DNA of 64,000 nt from Physcomitrium patens (GCF_000002425.4 NC_037264.1:17357391-17421390), one strand, 5' to 3'. Counted from the first letter of the stretch, positions 11,837 through 26,150 are shown. Notes: generated by a model not told the origin, from the sequence alone. Made by a program: numbers and translations.

Positions 11837-13606
11837 TTTTGAAAAAAGTGCCAACTTCTTATTTTTGTTTTTTTTTAAAAAATGAATAAATTATTCTACT
11901 TCTATTATTATAATTTGAAGGTTGCAAATTATCCACTTTTAAACAAATAATTTAATTTTTTAACATTAATTTTTTTCTTAAAGAAAATGGATTATCTTTT
12001 TTTGTAGAAATTTTTATTTGATATTAAAGGTTGTAGTTTATCTTCTTCTAATTTAATTTTTAATATTTTTTAATTATCTATAGAAAAAAATTTTAGAACT
12101 CCAAAGTCTACACCAAAAAGTTATGCAGTTGAAAGAAGTAAGTAGATCAACTTTACAACTAAATTTAAAAAGTTTTGCTTCTACAAGCACAAGGGAGATA
12201 AAGATTAATATGCAAGAGAAGTTTGATGGAACAAAATCAAAATTTTGAAGATTTCTATGACAGATTAAGTTTTTTTTAAAGTTTACATCTTTTCAAATAT
12301 TATGATGGATTTACACAAGTTGGATTCATAGGTGCACTTCTATTAAGAAGTGCTCTCTTTTTATTTGCATCTTTGACAAAAAAATGTTTACAACTATTCT
12401 ATAATTTAAATTCATTCTTGGAAGTATATATGGCTATATTTGGAAGAAATGATCAAAAAAAGATAGTAGAGACCAAGCTCATATCACTATAATAAGGATT
12501 ATGCTCAATCACTATATATATTGTTGAACTCAAAATCTTACTTTTGATGTGGATTAAGATAGCAAAGCCTATATCAATCAAATTTGATATGGATTAAAAA
12601 ATAATATCAAAAATTAATTATTGATAATGTCAAGAATAGATTCACTGGAGCAATTTATTGTTCAAGCCATTGGATATGACAATTGATTCTTTGAAAGATA
12701 TCAAAAATAAAGATTTGATTGAAGAAGTACAAGTCAAGCCATAACAACATCTTTTAAGTTTTTGAAAGTTTATTTGTCCAAATTAGAGATATGTAAATTG
12801 ATACAATATATTTTAAAATTCTTATTTAGTAAGAAAATATTTATTTTTGTCAAGAAGATTTGTGCCTATATTATAGATAATCTAAGAATAATGCTTAATA
12901 TTATCCTAAGTAGCAACACAATCACAAAATGAGCAACATGGTTTTCAAAGAAGACAACATGTTAAAAAATAAATTTTTCTAGCTAAAATAGAAACTTTGT
13001 AATTAAAATCTTCTATAATACCTAATAAAGGTCTTATTCTCTCTTCAGATTCTTCACGTTGTTTCACAATAGAAGTTTATTTAGGATTGAAAAATCACAA
13101 AGTCTTAGCCTTGTTAGATTCAAGAGCTTTAGCTTATTATATAAGTAAAGACTTTGTTAAAATAAGAAATATCATTAGTTAATAAAAATAAAATTATACA
13201 TATAGAAGTCATAGATGATCATTTATTATCTTCTATATATATTATTTATGATATTATGTTTTTAGATGTAGCAATTAAAGATCATAATAGCATAATAATA
13301 TTTAACATAATAAGATTTTCTTCCAATCTAGTTATTTTAGGATTATTATGGTTAAAAAAGTATAATCTTCAAATAGATTGGATTTCTTGTATCCTTAATT
13401 TTTCTTATAGTTTGATCTAAAATTTTATTAGTCAAATAAAAATATATAAGTCTAGTACATCCAAATCCTTACTAATAGATAGAAAGGCTTGTTTATATGT
13501 AGCAAAAGAAGGGTCATTTTTTGTTAAATATGACATATCTATTTTTAATAGTAGAAAGACCTCAAGTAGTATATTTAGTAGGTATCAAGATTTTCAAGAT
13601 TTTTTT

Positions 13607-13663
<57 letters not shown>

Positions 13664-14335
13664 TTGATCCTATGATTATTCAATTGATTTACAAGAAAGA
13701 GCTCAACTACCATTTGGATCAATCTACAACTTATTGGAAAATGAATTTGCTATATTAAAAGATATATTGACAAGAACTTGGCTAAGAACTTCATACACCA
13801 TTCAAAATCTCTAATTAGAGCTCCTATCATATTTGTGAAGAAAAAAGATGGATCTCTATAGATGTACATAGACTATGAAGGACTTATTAAGATCACCATC
13901 AAGAATAGGTATCTCCTACTTCTAAATTTAAGACTTCTTGACCAATGCAATCAAGAAAAGATCTACACAAAAATAGATCTACAATGAGCATATAATCTCA
14001 CCTGCATCGAAAAAAGATATGAATAAAAGATTATTTTTTGAACTAAGTATAGACATTTCAAATATAATGTCATACCTTTTAGACTCATGAACATACCAGT
14101 TGCTTCTTAATATCTCATGAATGATATTTTTTGTAAATTTCTTAATAAATTTCTTATTTTTTATTTAGACAATATTCTAATATATTCTAAAAATACACAA
14201 GAACATAAACTTTATATTCATGTTGTATAAAAAAAATTTAAAGATGTATGATTATATGCCAAAATAAAAAAGTGTATATTTTATACTACTTAAGTTGATT
14301 TCTTAGGTTACATCATTTCTCCTCAAAGTCACTCC
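11837..14335 (+). pseudogene. Decayed Ty3/gypsy element A: gag, protease and partial RT
   Basis: No frame is open, but blocks align in order with the young element at 56952-63122. A gag segment at about 12205-12480 (EKFDGTKSKF, then NSFLEVYMAIFGRND). Protease at about 13075-13390 (VLALLDSRALAYY; LGLLWLKKYNLQIDW). The protease-RT linker and RT start at about 13665-13920 (NFIHHSKSLIRAPIIFVKKK). RT palm at about 14030-14300 (FYLDNILIYSKN, where the family has YLDDIL). Homology stops near 14330, so the rest of RT, RNase H, integrase and the 3' LTR are absent. A (TA)n run at 13609-13660 has expanded inside it. Confidence 0.8.
13609..13660. repeat. (TA)n microsatellite
   Basis: Pure TA dinucleotide run inside decayed gypsy element A, between its protease and RT parts. 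Confidence 0.95.
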
Positions 14336-17300
14336 AAGTGTCTAAATTATCTCTATGCAAATCCTTCATTTTTTTTTTTTAATTTTAAGAATGCATGCCA
14401 GTTGAAAACTAGGGATATGGCAATACTCGAAGACTTGATATACTTCCATTTCTTTAATATATGCTTGAAGAAACTTAGTGATGTTCTTCCCATCAAACCT
14501 CTCATACTTATTGACCATGCTTTGCAATGCTTTAGTCACCCTCTTTTTACTTCATTGTACATTTTATTATCTCTCAACAAACATATCCAAAGTTAAAAGC
14601 AAATCATTAGCACTTGTTCTTCTAGTGCTACTTGTACTAGTCCCTCCAAAATCATCCATCATCTTCAAATATCAAAAATCTCTCACTTCTTCACTTTTAA
14701 TTCTTGAATTCCTTCCCAGGGACCATAAATAATCCAAAATAAAGTAAATTAGAAAATTAAATAATTAGGCATATATAGGAAGAAATTAAGAGTAGATTTT
14801 AGCAAAATTTATTTTAAGAAGTTAAGAATTGATACTCAAAGAGGACTAATTGTCAATCTTGGTTGAAATTAGACCTTGAGGTATAAAATCACATATCAAT
14901 GGCAACTTCGGAGTTCTTTGGTAGATTGAAGAGTAGAATTTTATATTAGATTTGAAGAAAAAAATTTGGTCATGGGTTTCTTGAATTTTGTAGTATGTGT
15001 AGGGATAAATTTTGGACTAGGTACATTATATCAACCATACTAGGTGGACAAGGTCAAGAACACCAAAATTTTAATGCCACAAAATTAATAAAGGCAACAA
15101 GGTAAGATGGCTTGGATTTGAGTTAATGGAGGTGAACTCATTTGGAACATGGAGGTTGCTTGGGAGAAAGTTTGTATTCACTAGAAATGTTAGAATTATT
15201 GGATTGGATAGTTATTTGAATTAAGATTGCATGGAATATCAAATTATCATTTAGTTTTATAGCATGAATTAGAAATTCTAAAGAAAGAAAGAAAGAAAGA
15301 GGGTTGCAATGTCATATTGTGGTTTAGCTACTATGTAAAAATAATACATATAAATATTTAATATATAATTTATTATACAATGTGGTAAGAGCCACATTAT
15401 TAGATTTTATTTAGTTAAAAAATAGAGTTAGATTACTACTTTGAAGTAGTTAATTTAAAAGGACTTTTATTGAGATTGATTTTATGTTGATTTTAGTTTT
15501 TATATAATTAGAGTCATCTTTATTAGAAATTGGCGACTCTTAAAATCATATTTTATTTTTTTTATTTAGTATTTAGGACAGATATTATATAAATCTTATA
15601 AAAAAGACGATTAGAGATGGATTTTGATAGCAAAATGAGTAATTAGGACATGTGTATGGATTAATGGAGATGGATGATGAAAATCTCTATTATTATTGGC
15701 CAAAAGGCATACCCAATTGGCTCCAAAGAAGATGCCTAATGCCTTATTAGAGACCACGATTATTCTTTGGATGAAATTCAAATTTAAAAAGTTAGAATCA
15801 AAAAGTTTAAGATTTTGGCTATGGTTTTGATACAAATTTTGGATGTTTTGGAGTTTTTATGAGAAAAATATAGGTGCTCAATGTTAGGATGTGGGTTTTA
15901 TATCTACTATCACGCTTTGGGATATAACTCATGCATTTGAAAAGCAATAAAGGATCGGCAATTAGGATTGAAAAAGAGCATTTTTTTTGCTACACTTTTT
16001 GCATACTGCTTGATAAATTCTAAGCTGAGATAAAGGAGTTATAGGAAGTTGAAGTTAACACTTGCAATCTAAGGGCAGTAAAAGACTTGATTTACTAGTG
16101 GTTATATTTTGAACCAAATCTTGAGAAATTTGACAAAATTTTGGCCAATTTTTTTGAAAATATGTGTTATCATGTTAATAAATTTATACTTAATTTTTGT
16201 GGCATTTGGAGTTTGGATTTTTGAGATATAGAGAAAATAGTGTTTGGATGCTTGTAAATTAGGATTTAAAGCACTTGCTAAGGTTTCTAAGATGCCAAAT
16301 GCTCTTTAGTAGATTTATAATTTATTTTTTTTATAGTGAAGCTTAAGAATATACCCTATATTTTCTAGAAATTTGAAAAAAAAATTAAATGGTATGATTA
16401 AGATATATGAATTTTTAAAGTTTGGAAGAGAAAAAAAAATCTTTGTAGAAGAAAAATATTTTAAAAGGTTTTTGCTATAATTTGGATATTTTATGCAAAA
16501 TAAAGGGATTTTTAGGAGCCAAGATAGTATGTATATATGTATATATTAGAGATAGAGATATAGAGCTATGAAAAATTATAATATAAAGATGGATATTTAT
16601 AAGAGAATTATAGATTATCTGTAAGCTTATAAAAAATCAAACTTATCAGCAAATAACTAATTATGATTTGATATAACAAAGGATATATGAACATTTTTAA
16701 ATCCTTTAGAAAGCCTTATATATAAAGCTTCTTAAATACAAAAGGATTTTATTATTAGAATATCTTTAGATACTATCATATTTCTTTGGCCTTTATAATA
16801 AGAAAACATCACTTATTGGAATTTGTCTAATAAATTAAAGCTAAATTCTCTACAACTAGGCATTTGGTGTATTCTTGTATAGAGAATTATACCACATGAC
16901 AGTGGTGTGAAGAGGTTTTTTGGTCGTGGGGCATAGGAGTAGATCCAGATTAGTGGAGAAGGTTGCTGATCAAGAGAAAGAGGAAGTGTAGATTTTAAAG
17001 GAACTTGAGTTGGCTATAAGAAAGGCAACAATAATATTGCATTGAATTGGTGTTGACAATATTGTACTAAAATTATTTATAGTATATAAAAATTAAATAA
17101 AATATATAATATATTTATAAATATTGATGTATATTAGAGTAGTTAATAAGATAATTTAAAAAGAGTTGATATAAGAAAATTTCCTTGACTTTGAACAAAA
17201 ATTATAAAATCAAACCAAATTCTATAAATAAAAAGCCTTATTTTTTTAGAACAAGCTCTAAGCTAGCTCTCCAATCCTAATTGCAAATTTTTAAATGCCT

Positions 17301-17880
17301 CCCTATTTTGCTCTAGGCAATTGTTTTAGTAGTTAGAGGTCTGATTTTGACCATGTCTCACAAATGGTCGATCCATGAGTATCAATCTAACCTATCCTAG
17401 GGATTTTTTAGCCCAATCCTATCTTTAACTTAACCTTAGTATCAACTATGCTAATTATTTATCTCTTTTAATCTAACCTTATGAATTTATAATCTTTCAA
17501 AGGTAATAAATGAGTTTCTACAGCCTAGAAGGTAAAATTACTAACCAATCTTTAACCTACTAACTATTAAGGCAAGATAATAAACTAAAAGATTTTTATA
17601 AAAGCCATGTTTAAATATCTTAAATTTTTATTGAACCAAGATAATTAGATATTAATTAAAATTTTATTTTTGATTATATTTTTACAATATAGTCATATTA
17701 CAATATGACAATGGATCTTATTTGTATAGTTGTTTTAGAAGAGACAACAAAGTGAAGGCATTCCTATAGGAAGAGATTTAAGCAGTGGTGTTGTAGGGAC
17801 ATTGTCGTAATACATAAAATCTTACTCAAGAATATATTAGACACCTTGCAGTGAAAGGTAGAACAAAAATTACAACAACA
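14336..17880. other. AT-rich block without recognised genes
   Basis: Short ORFs (for example 14402-14596 and 15611-15835) match nothing I recognise. There is a GAAA run at about 15281-15301. It may contain further decayed mobile DNA, but I cannot align it to anything in this window. Confidence 0.55.
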
Positions 17881-18535
17881 AAATTCCAACTCTAATAGAA
17901 GACTAAATAAATTCTAATTAAAATATAATAATATTAAGCAAGCTTTAATCAAATTTAAAAGAGAATTAAAGAAATTATAAATGAAACAATAAGAAATCTT
18001 AAAAGAGTTCAAAAGAAATCAACAATAAACTTTAAAAGAATCTTTAAGAAATTCTAAAAAAATCTTAAAATAATCACAAATATATCTTAAATAAATCTCA
18101 ACTAAATCCTAATTTAATCATAGTTAAAATCCTAATAGACTTGAATCAAATCCTAGGCAAAATCCTAACTACACTCTAAATCGTAAATCAAGCCCTAGAC
18201 AAATCCTAAACTCTAAACCAAATCCTAATAAAACCCTAGACAAATCTCAAACTCTAATTAAATCCTAAATTCTAAATCAAATTCTAACCAAACCTTAGAT
18301 CCTAAATCAAACCCTAAACCAAATCCTAACCAAATTCTAAATCCTAAATAAATCCTAATCAAATCCTAAACTCTAAACCAAATCCTAACAAAATCCTAAA
18401 CCCTAAATCCTAAATCAAATCATAAACCCTAAATCCTAATCAAGTACTAAATCCTAAACCAAATCCTAACCAAATCTTAATCCTAAACCAAACCCTAACT
18501 AAATCCTAAACCCTAAACCAAATCCTGAGGTACTT
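17880..18535 (+). repeat. Degenerate telomere-like (CCCTAAA)-type array
   Basis: From about 18100 to 18530 the sequence is built of CCTAAAC, CCCTAAA, TCCTAAA and CTCTAAA heptamers with intermixed AAATCCTAA units. Examples include aaaccctaaatcctaaatc near 18393-18411 and aatcctaaaccctaaacc near 18501-18518. The part before 18100 reads like the same array further decayed (aaatcttaaa, aatcctaa). This matches plant TTTAGGG telomere repeat on the C-rich strand at an internal position. Confidence 0.75.
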
Positions 18536-20235
18536 TAAAACCTTGATATCTTTTGATTAAACTGTTGATCTTAATTAAAATTTTAGTCACCTCTCAATTT
18601 CTTAGTTACAAACAAGTACAACAAATTTTAACACAATCGCATTTACCAAATGAAAGAAAAACTCTAAAATCTATTCAGATGTTGGTCAGCCTAACAATAG
18701 TGAAATGTTTCAGATTACATCCATGAGATAACTTGTTGTGACGATCAAGTTAAAATATCATTATCACAGCTTACTTCCAATAATGCCTAATACAATGTAA
18801 TAATGGTACATTACATTTCTACATAACTAACATTTGGCCATTATTAGTGTCAAGCCAGTAGTAGGGTTGCTCTGGGTTTGGTTGTTGGTACCAAAGTCTT
18901 CAACGCAGGTTCAAGTCAAATTCCCTACAGGTCATGTGTGACTGTTATGCTCTGTGGCGTTAATGTAATGACTTATTCCAAAGGTCCTCCAACCTCTGAC
19001 TTGGTACACTCAACCATCTCCAGATCATATTCAACCGGCGGTAGCGCCACATATTTGGGCCAAATGTTATCGTAGCCATGGAATGTATCAATAGATTTAG
19101 CACAAATTGTGTACGGGTCCAAGTATGAATTACACAGCCGAACGGTTCACTGTGAGACACGAACAGGAGCAGCTTGAGAGTGCAGTACTCAATGTTTTTC
19201 AATCCCCGTTAAGTAATAAAGAACATAGCTGCTCCAGCACCACCAACCGAACCGAATATTCTAGGACCAGCAACCTTACAAAGCAGCTCCTTTGGCCTCA
19301 GGATTAGGGTATATACATTACAATGCAATATATGTACTTGGAAGATCGAGGCAGCGAATGCAAAAGATCAGGTTAAGGGCTTATCTTGATAACTATGTTG
19401 GTGACGATTAGATATCACTTCATGCACCACTTCAAAAGAAAGTAACAAGTTCTGGCCACGCCACTCTCCTCAAGGTCCGATTCAAGTAACATGCTCCCTC
19501 AAAGCACGCGGAGAACAATCATGCGTACAGCCTGACAACTGATACGATATACGGGTTTGCTGCAATATCTATACAATACATACAAACGGTAATACAACCA
19601 TACGGAAGGGTGGACGAGGAGAGAGTGAAGTTAATGACAGACCGTACTGATAGGGCGTCCGCTCCTGCTCTGGAGTCGGGGGTGGCGGCTTCTGCGGATC
19701 TGGAGCGTGTGCACCCATCAAATGTGACTCCATTGCCGCTGACTGTTGTTTGCTTGCTTGCTACATGCTATGACTCACGCAGTTGTAGTGCGCTCTGACT
19801 TCTAAGTTTAGCTAGCACTCCCACTTTGCTCTGCTCACTCTTCTCTCCAACGTCTTGTTCCCTCCACCGCCGCCTTGCTTGTCTCCCTTGCTTCCTACAG
19901 TTCTCTCCTCTCCTCTCCTTTCCTATGAGATGTCAAGCTCTCTTAGATCTTCGGTATTTTTCAATACTTCTTCCACGGCTAACCCCCACCCCTCTTTTAC
20001 CCTGCCTTTGTCCTTCATGTCTGCCTCCTTGCAATCTCTTCTTCTGTCTCCTTTTGTTTCCTCTCCACATTGCCTGGGTGTGCGCATGGGATGGGTAGTG
20101 CCAGCACCACACCCAATGTGATGACTGCTTATGTTTCCTCCTCCTCTTCTTCCTCTTCTGCCGCTCAGGTTAGTCGCTCCCACCGTCCCTTTCTGGATCG
20201 TGTTCTCTCCGAGTCCCCTCCACCTTTTCCACCAC
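18536..20235 (+). promoter_or_regulatory. 5' flank and leader region of the VAN3-binding-like gene
   Basis: Base composition changes from AT-rich to genic at about 18650-18850. No protein of recognisable family is encoded. From about 19810 the sequence becomes C/T-rich, typical of a 5' leader, up to the ATG at 20236. A tRNA B-box-like GGTTCAAGTC at 18909 lacks a convincing A box. Confidence 0.5.
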
Positions 20236-23200
20236 ATGGACTTCTCATCTCTCTCTTCTTCCCGCAATTACGCCCCCTCCACCATGGTCTCAACCACCAA
20301 ACGAGATCTTGACAACAAAAATGACCTGTACATCTTGCTCGACCCCGAGAAGTTCCCGACTCCCCATCTTGCCAACATTGAGGAGGATTACCCTATGTTC
20401 ATGCCACCACTTCGGTCTTTTCCCGCCCCTGAGACCCCCTTGGAGCCTATGGAGTTCCTCTCCAGATCCTGGAGTATCTCGTCTGTGGATGTTGCGCGCT
20501 CTTTGCAGCTGAAGTCTCAGCACTCGCATGGCTCCCTTAGAGCTTTAGAGCCGGGTTCGCAGCATACGTCGCTGGAGGATCCCACGTTGTGTGCCCCCTT
20601 TACATTCGCCTCGACACTTACTTCTCAGATGGTCATGGATCGACTCATGGCACCGGGCTCTAGCTCGGTAAGCCTGTCTGCCTCCCTTGTAATCTTTTGC
20701 TTTCACCAGGTAAAGGGTAGATAATGAGATTTGCAAGTATCCTACCCTATTTTGTTATAATTGCTTTGTCCACGCATTCCCACTTTTGCTACATCCTGCG
20801 TTACTGCTGCATTCCAAGAATTTCTTCTCTCACACATAAATCTGGTCTAGGTCTGTACTGTAAACTAGCTGTATAGCCAACTTCAGATTCGCTTATAACA
20901 TTCTATCTTTTTTAGCCACTGTCGATATGCTGTTGCTCTCTGGACACCGAAACTGGAAGCTACCTCCTCATTCGCGCTCACATTCCTGTCGTTGTTTTAT
21001 TCACGTCACATCGTGGCAGGATTTTAGTGGTGATTGTACTGTAGATGTCAAGATAGTTAATGGTGATTAGTCTCTGATATCTAGCGGATTTAGTGGCACG
21101 GGTCTCTATCTTTTTGTCTACCTTAAGAGCGATGTTAGAGTCTCCATGGTCTCGAGAATTCCGTAGTGTTGAACGTCCCGAATTATGGCTTGGTTTTTTC
21201 ATTGGATTTAACGTTTCACGTGGTGGCATGATTGCTTTTGTTTTGTTTTGTTTTGTTTTTTGTTTTTTTCTGGTGTCATGTTTTGAATAGCACGGAGTGT
21301 AATGTAATTCAAGAGTATTTGATCTGCAGCTGGATTTCATTCTGTTTAACGCTGTCTTGTTACCTACATGGTTCTGCTGTTGGATCGGGTTGATGATGTT
21401 CCTCTGTGCATACCATATTTTGTCCTGTATATTTATGTGGACTTCGTTCCGAGTATCTTGAAAGTATTGCTATTGGTGTGGAAGGCGTGTATGCCTCTAC
21501 CATTTCTGTTCACAGATCCTTCTTGACGTCGTTTAAATATTTTTGATTGGAAGATTAAGTGCCCCACTCAATAACATGTCGTAGCGTATTATAGTCAAAA
21601 TACCGTACCATATGCGACCACCTTCTTTCATCTCACCTGAACACTTTTCAGGAACCATCACCTTTTGTATCGCGGCGGAACTCTTACAGCAGTGGCTCGC
21701 TGGCATTGCTGAGCCCTCCGGTGTCTCCACGAACTGTTGAAGATTACAAGGTATCATTGTATATTTTTTGAATGTGAAGTGGAGCTTCCAGACTCAAATT
21801 ATTTTAACTATCTTATTAATTAAACAACTCATTCTGAATGTATCGGTGTATAGTTTCGAAGAAGCTTCAGCATGATGAAAGCTCCCCTGTCAGGGAGGTC
21901 AATGAGCCGGTGGATAAAAGACCTCAAAACAAAGAAAAAAGAGGCGACCAGGTGTCAGAATGCACAGGTAAGTATTGTTCTCATGCACGTGCTTTCGTGT
22001 GTTAAGTTTCACATGTATCGATCTTTTGGGAAGCATCCATTTTAATCGATGTCATTGCAAAAAGTTATAATAATAATAATAATAATAATAATCATAAAAT
22101 TAATGATATCCTTGTCAAACGTTTCAACAAGAAAGCATAGATCATTACAATGTGCAGAAGTTGGGATGTTTTTATACAACTAAAAATATTTTTGGGATTT
22201 AGAATTGCTCGCTAGTTCCAGACATTTAGGTTTGTTGTTATGCACGCAGGTTCATGCTGCTGTTTCCGTTGCTGGAGTGGCAGCTGCCATTGCTGCTGTT
22301 ACAGCTGCAACTGCTGCTTCAGCTCAAGAGGATTCTTCAAAGACTTCCATGGCAGTTGCTTCTGCTGCTGCATTAGTTGCAGCTCAGTGCGTGGAGGTGG
22401 CAGAAAGCATAGGTGCTGACCGCGATCACATGGCTTCTATAGTGAGTTCAGCAGTAAATGTTCGTTCTGCTGGGGATATTTTGACTCTTACTGCCTCTGC
22501 TGCAACTTGTAAAGTCCTTCACCCTAATATCCGCATTAAGAGATGGAGTCTTTTTTGGTTTGTTTAGTCAAATACGATGTTTGCTTTGTGTGGTTGTTTT
22601 CTGATTCAGGATGTTGGATGTATTGACCGGATCCTTTTTGATGGTGGATGCTGTGTTTGAAGCTTTAAGAGGTGCCGCTACTTTAAGAGCAAGGAGGATG
22701 AAAGAAGCTCGAAGCCTGGCTGCTGTGACGCCTTACGAGAGAGCAGCAATTTGCCCTTCCATAACTTTCGGCGGTCAAGATACTGAAAATGAAAGTGAGA
22801 CAGAGTACAACTGCCATGATGTACTCGCGAGAGGTGCTGAGTTTCTGAAGTGGTCGAAGACTGGTAAGTTTCATTCATTTTTATCAGCCAATGTAGAAGC
22901 TAGAACTTAGATATTGAGCGACTTCTTTCAGTTGTATCTTTGGAGTTTCTTCCGAAAATGCTTTTGCCATTGCCGTTTGAACACAATCCTTGCCATCTTT
23001 TGGTTTTCATGTGTTTACTTGTTACATGAGAAATTTAGGTTTTCACTAATGTTTTAAATATTCGAGCCTCGTGCTTTGGTACTAGTACATATCACTGAAT
23101 CTCTCCTGGTGGCCGTATGAATGTTACGTTCACCTTATATTGTACCAAACTTAAAACCTGTGCCCTAATCTTTGGTCCTCATGCTGTTGGCGTTTCAGGT

Positions 23201-23718
23201 GATTTGCATTGGAGAAATGTTTTTATATACCTTAACAAAGTTGGTCAGGTTACTGTAAGGCTTCAAAGCAAACATATGAGGGGCGCACTCACGAAGAACA
23301 AAAAGAGTAAGTTTAGAGCTACACATCTCTTATGTCTTTCATTTCTTTCAGATATTCTGGAATCTCACTTGAGTTTTATTTTTTCTACCTTTAATATCAT
23401 TGCAAAATCTTCGTACTTCTCGTCTAAGATGTTCACTGTCAGTTTCCATTTCTGTTTGTTTTTATTTACGAACAGGGTTATTGAAGGTGAATTGATTTTT
23501 TATGTTTCTTTGAAGGTATTATATTTCAAGTCTTTTCCAATATTCGAGCTTGGCCAGGTAGGAACATTTTGGAGGGCAGCGAAAATCGCCGATACTTTGC
23601 TCTCAGGACTTCTAGTGGAGACATGGAATTTGAGTGTCGGAACAAGGAGGAACATCAAGTCTGGACAGAGGGCATATCACGCCTCTTGTACATCTCAAGC
23701 CAATGCCGTCGAAGATAA
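20236..23718 (+). CDS. VAN3-binding / FORKED-like protein (DUF828 plus PH domain), 471 aa, seven exons
   Basis: Family members bind the ARF-GAP VAN3 and phosphoinositides and act in auxin canalisation and vein patterning via trans-Golgi/plasma-membrane traffic. Exons: 20236-20667, 21652-21750, 21854-21967, 22250-22508, 22663-22863, 23199-23306, 23516-23718 (stop TAA 23716-23718). They sum to 1416 nt with consistent phases. DUF828 signatures: [19 protein letters not shown] (exon 1), [13 protein letters not shown] (exon 2), [20 protein letters not shown] (exon 3), [16 protein letters not shown] with an Ala-rich helix (exon 4), [20 protein letters not shown] (exon 5). The PH domain runs from [14 protein letters not shown] (exon 6) through [17 protein letters not shown] to [20 protein letters not shown] (exon 7). 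An in-frame ATG at 20284 is an alternative start; upstream frame is open to 20131. Length fits the family. Confidence 0.9.
21236..21270 (+). repeat. (TTTTG)n tract in intron 1 of the VAN3-binding-like gene
   Basis: About five TTTTG units on the sense strand within intron 20668-21651. Confidence 0.9.
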
Positions 23719-24900
23719 TGAAAAAAGGAGTGTTGTCTCTGCTGTAGTCAGGTTGGAACCTGTGCTGTTTCATGTGGCTAGTGTTTATATCTATCTTGCA
23801 CAAGGTTGGTGCTTATGGTCATTTTCTCCTGGTCTTTTCTCCACCTCTGGATTCTTGGACAATTTGAAGGATAAGCGTTGAGGTTGGCACCAGGGATGTA
23901 TATAACAGCATTCAAATTGATACATCTCCGAAGGACAATGAGCGAAAAGTTTTGAAGGAAAACGTAGAGAATTTCAGAGCGTTAGTAGGTTTCAGTCATT
24001 TTTCACCCCGTATTTGTGACTCGGGAAGCCATTGTAATTCTTGCAGCTGGCATTTCCTTCTGCTGCGGGGATTTTATGGTCATTTGTAACTTAACAAATG
24101 CAAGATTTTTTAATTTCATGCAAGTTTGAAGTTCAAAACATTTGCTTCCCTCAGCGGGGTTTGCATAATTTCATGAGAGTAGATAGGGATGCTTTTGCAT
24201 ATCAGGAAGGTAGAGGACTTCAACTGAACTTGCACTTGAATTCCGAGATGTCGGAGTTAAGGGTAAACTTCACAAAAGAGTAACTACAATTTTCGTTCTA
24301 CTTATCAAGCTCCTAAATCCTGATTACCTAGAGTAATGTTTCCTTGACAGAATTCCAGGTTCACAAATGGGGCAAAAACATCTACCAAGGGGTAGGTTCA
24401 GGTTTAGGGTGTACCAAACCGAGATGACCTACTTTCCCATATTAATAGTTGTTGACCTCCGAATTATTGAATCTCCTGTCTTGGGAGAGATTGTAGTGAA
24501 ATTATGTTTGGATTTTGTCCTTGTTTTTTTGCCTCTAGTTTAGGATAAATGAAATCAAGTTTGGATAATGTTTGACTGGATCAACTAATTTGTATTTTGT
24601 TAACACAAACAATTGATTTAATAAAGCGCTGGTCTCAATATAATTTTTTTTTGATAATGCAATGACCGATCTGAAATAAAAAGGTCACTTGAATATGTTG
24701 CTATTATTGTAATAGTTCTTATTACAACGAGAGACACGCCCCTCGGTAAACACATGCAAAAGCTCAATATTCACATTCTGAGGGATTAAAGCAAGGTGCT
24801 TCTATGCACAATTGCTTAACTTTTTGCAAACCTAGGCAAAATACAGTGAGTTCTATTTGCAATTAACGTGACACATTAAATATTTCTATTTTTGGATAAT
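23719..24900 (+). other. 3' flank of the VAN3-binding-like gene
   Basis: Probable 3' UTR, then composition falls to AT-rich by about 24600-24900. The short ORF at 24098-24283 has no recognisable family. No second gene seen. Confidence 0.5.
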
Positions 24901-25284
24901 TCTTCCAAAACAATAATATCAAATCTAATCTTAATGCAATATCTTTCTTACTAAATTGTAATATTGTAACATCTTTTCAGTGATGTTTGTTTTTTGTTTT
25001 GTTTTGTTTTGATTTGTTTTTGTTTTTGTTTTGTTTTTCCTCTTTTTTTGTTGGTTTTTTAATCTTTCATTTGTCCATTTCTTTAAATTTTCTCAATACT
25101 TTTACAATTTTTTTCAAAACCTATTTAGTTTTTAATACTTTGTTTCACTAAGTACCACTCTCAACTTGACTAGTTGAATCAATTTACTTATGAATTCAAT
25201 TCATGATTACATAATAAAGTCAAAATTACAACAAAAAAATAAAAAATAAAATTCTATCAACTAGTTAAAATTTGGGTTCATTAA

Positions 25285-25395
25285 TTTCATTTGGATTGTT
25301 GCACTTTAGAAGTAGATATGAAGATAAATCTTAAGCCTCAACATCCTTCTAGAACACTTTTTACACCACTTCTGAACATTAGTGAAGCTTAAACC
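25285..25395 (+). repeat. Dispersed repeat, copy 2
   Basis: Counterpart of 10140-10255, in the same orientation: gattgttgcactttaga, then gataaatctta, then ccttctagaacac, then tacacca, then agtgaagctt. Both copies are flanked within a few hundred bases by TTTTG-rich sequence. Confidence 0.55.
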
Positions 25396-26117
25396 ATTGA
25401 TTGCATAATTAAATTATCTTTATAGTAGATTCTATTTTTCTAACTTATTTTATTTTATTTTTTTTATAATTCAATATAGTTTTTTATAGTAATTATAAAT
25501 TACTTATTTTTGGTATAATTATAAAAATAAAAGAATTATCTTTATAAAATCATATTTTTATTTTTATCTCTTATTAATAATTAGATGAATATTTAGTAGA
25601 TAGAATGTTCCTAATTTTGAATGTGCATTTCTCTTGTCATTCTTCATTTCATTATTCTTCTTAAAATATGATTTAGTAGAACTTTTTAATCATATAACTA
25701 ATTTTTAGCAATTGTTAAGTAAGAGAACCTTAAAACTATTATTAATTTGACTTTAAAGTTCAATCACAATGGTTGTGAAGATGCTACCTTCAAATATCTT
25801 TATAGATGCTTGCCACACCAATTACATCAATTATTAGTCAAAGTTTAGATCCACAATATATCACAAATTCTTACAATATTTTTTGTTGCAATTATCATAT
25901 TTTTAGAAATTAGCTATGTAATAACACTTTCCATTGTCTCAATATCTATTGTCAATAGTACTAATTGTCTTTAATTAATAATAACTTTGATCTCATCAAT
26001 AACAAAACCTATCTTACTAACAATATGTCAAACCAACATTACATTTATTGGACACATTCTCGAGATTTCAACATTGATTTTCACAAGCAACTTTGTGCTA
26101 AGCTTTTGGTTGTTGTT

Positions 26118-26118
<1 letters not shown>

Positions 26119-26150
<32 letters not shown>

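Noticed and set aside
18880..18930. tRNA-like B box (GGTTCAAGTC) suggesting a SINE or tRNA
   Set aside because: No convincing A box at the right distance, no cloverleaf and no poly-A tail or target duplication found.
23117..23881. 254-codon open frame on the plus strand
   Set aside because: It runs through exon 6 and the following introns of the VAN3-binding-like gene and uses the wrong frame after the splice site. The spliced model explains the conserved PH-domain residues better.
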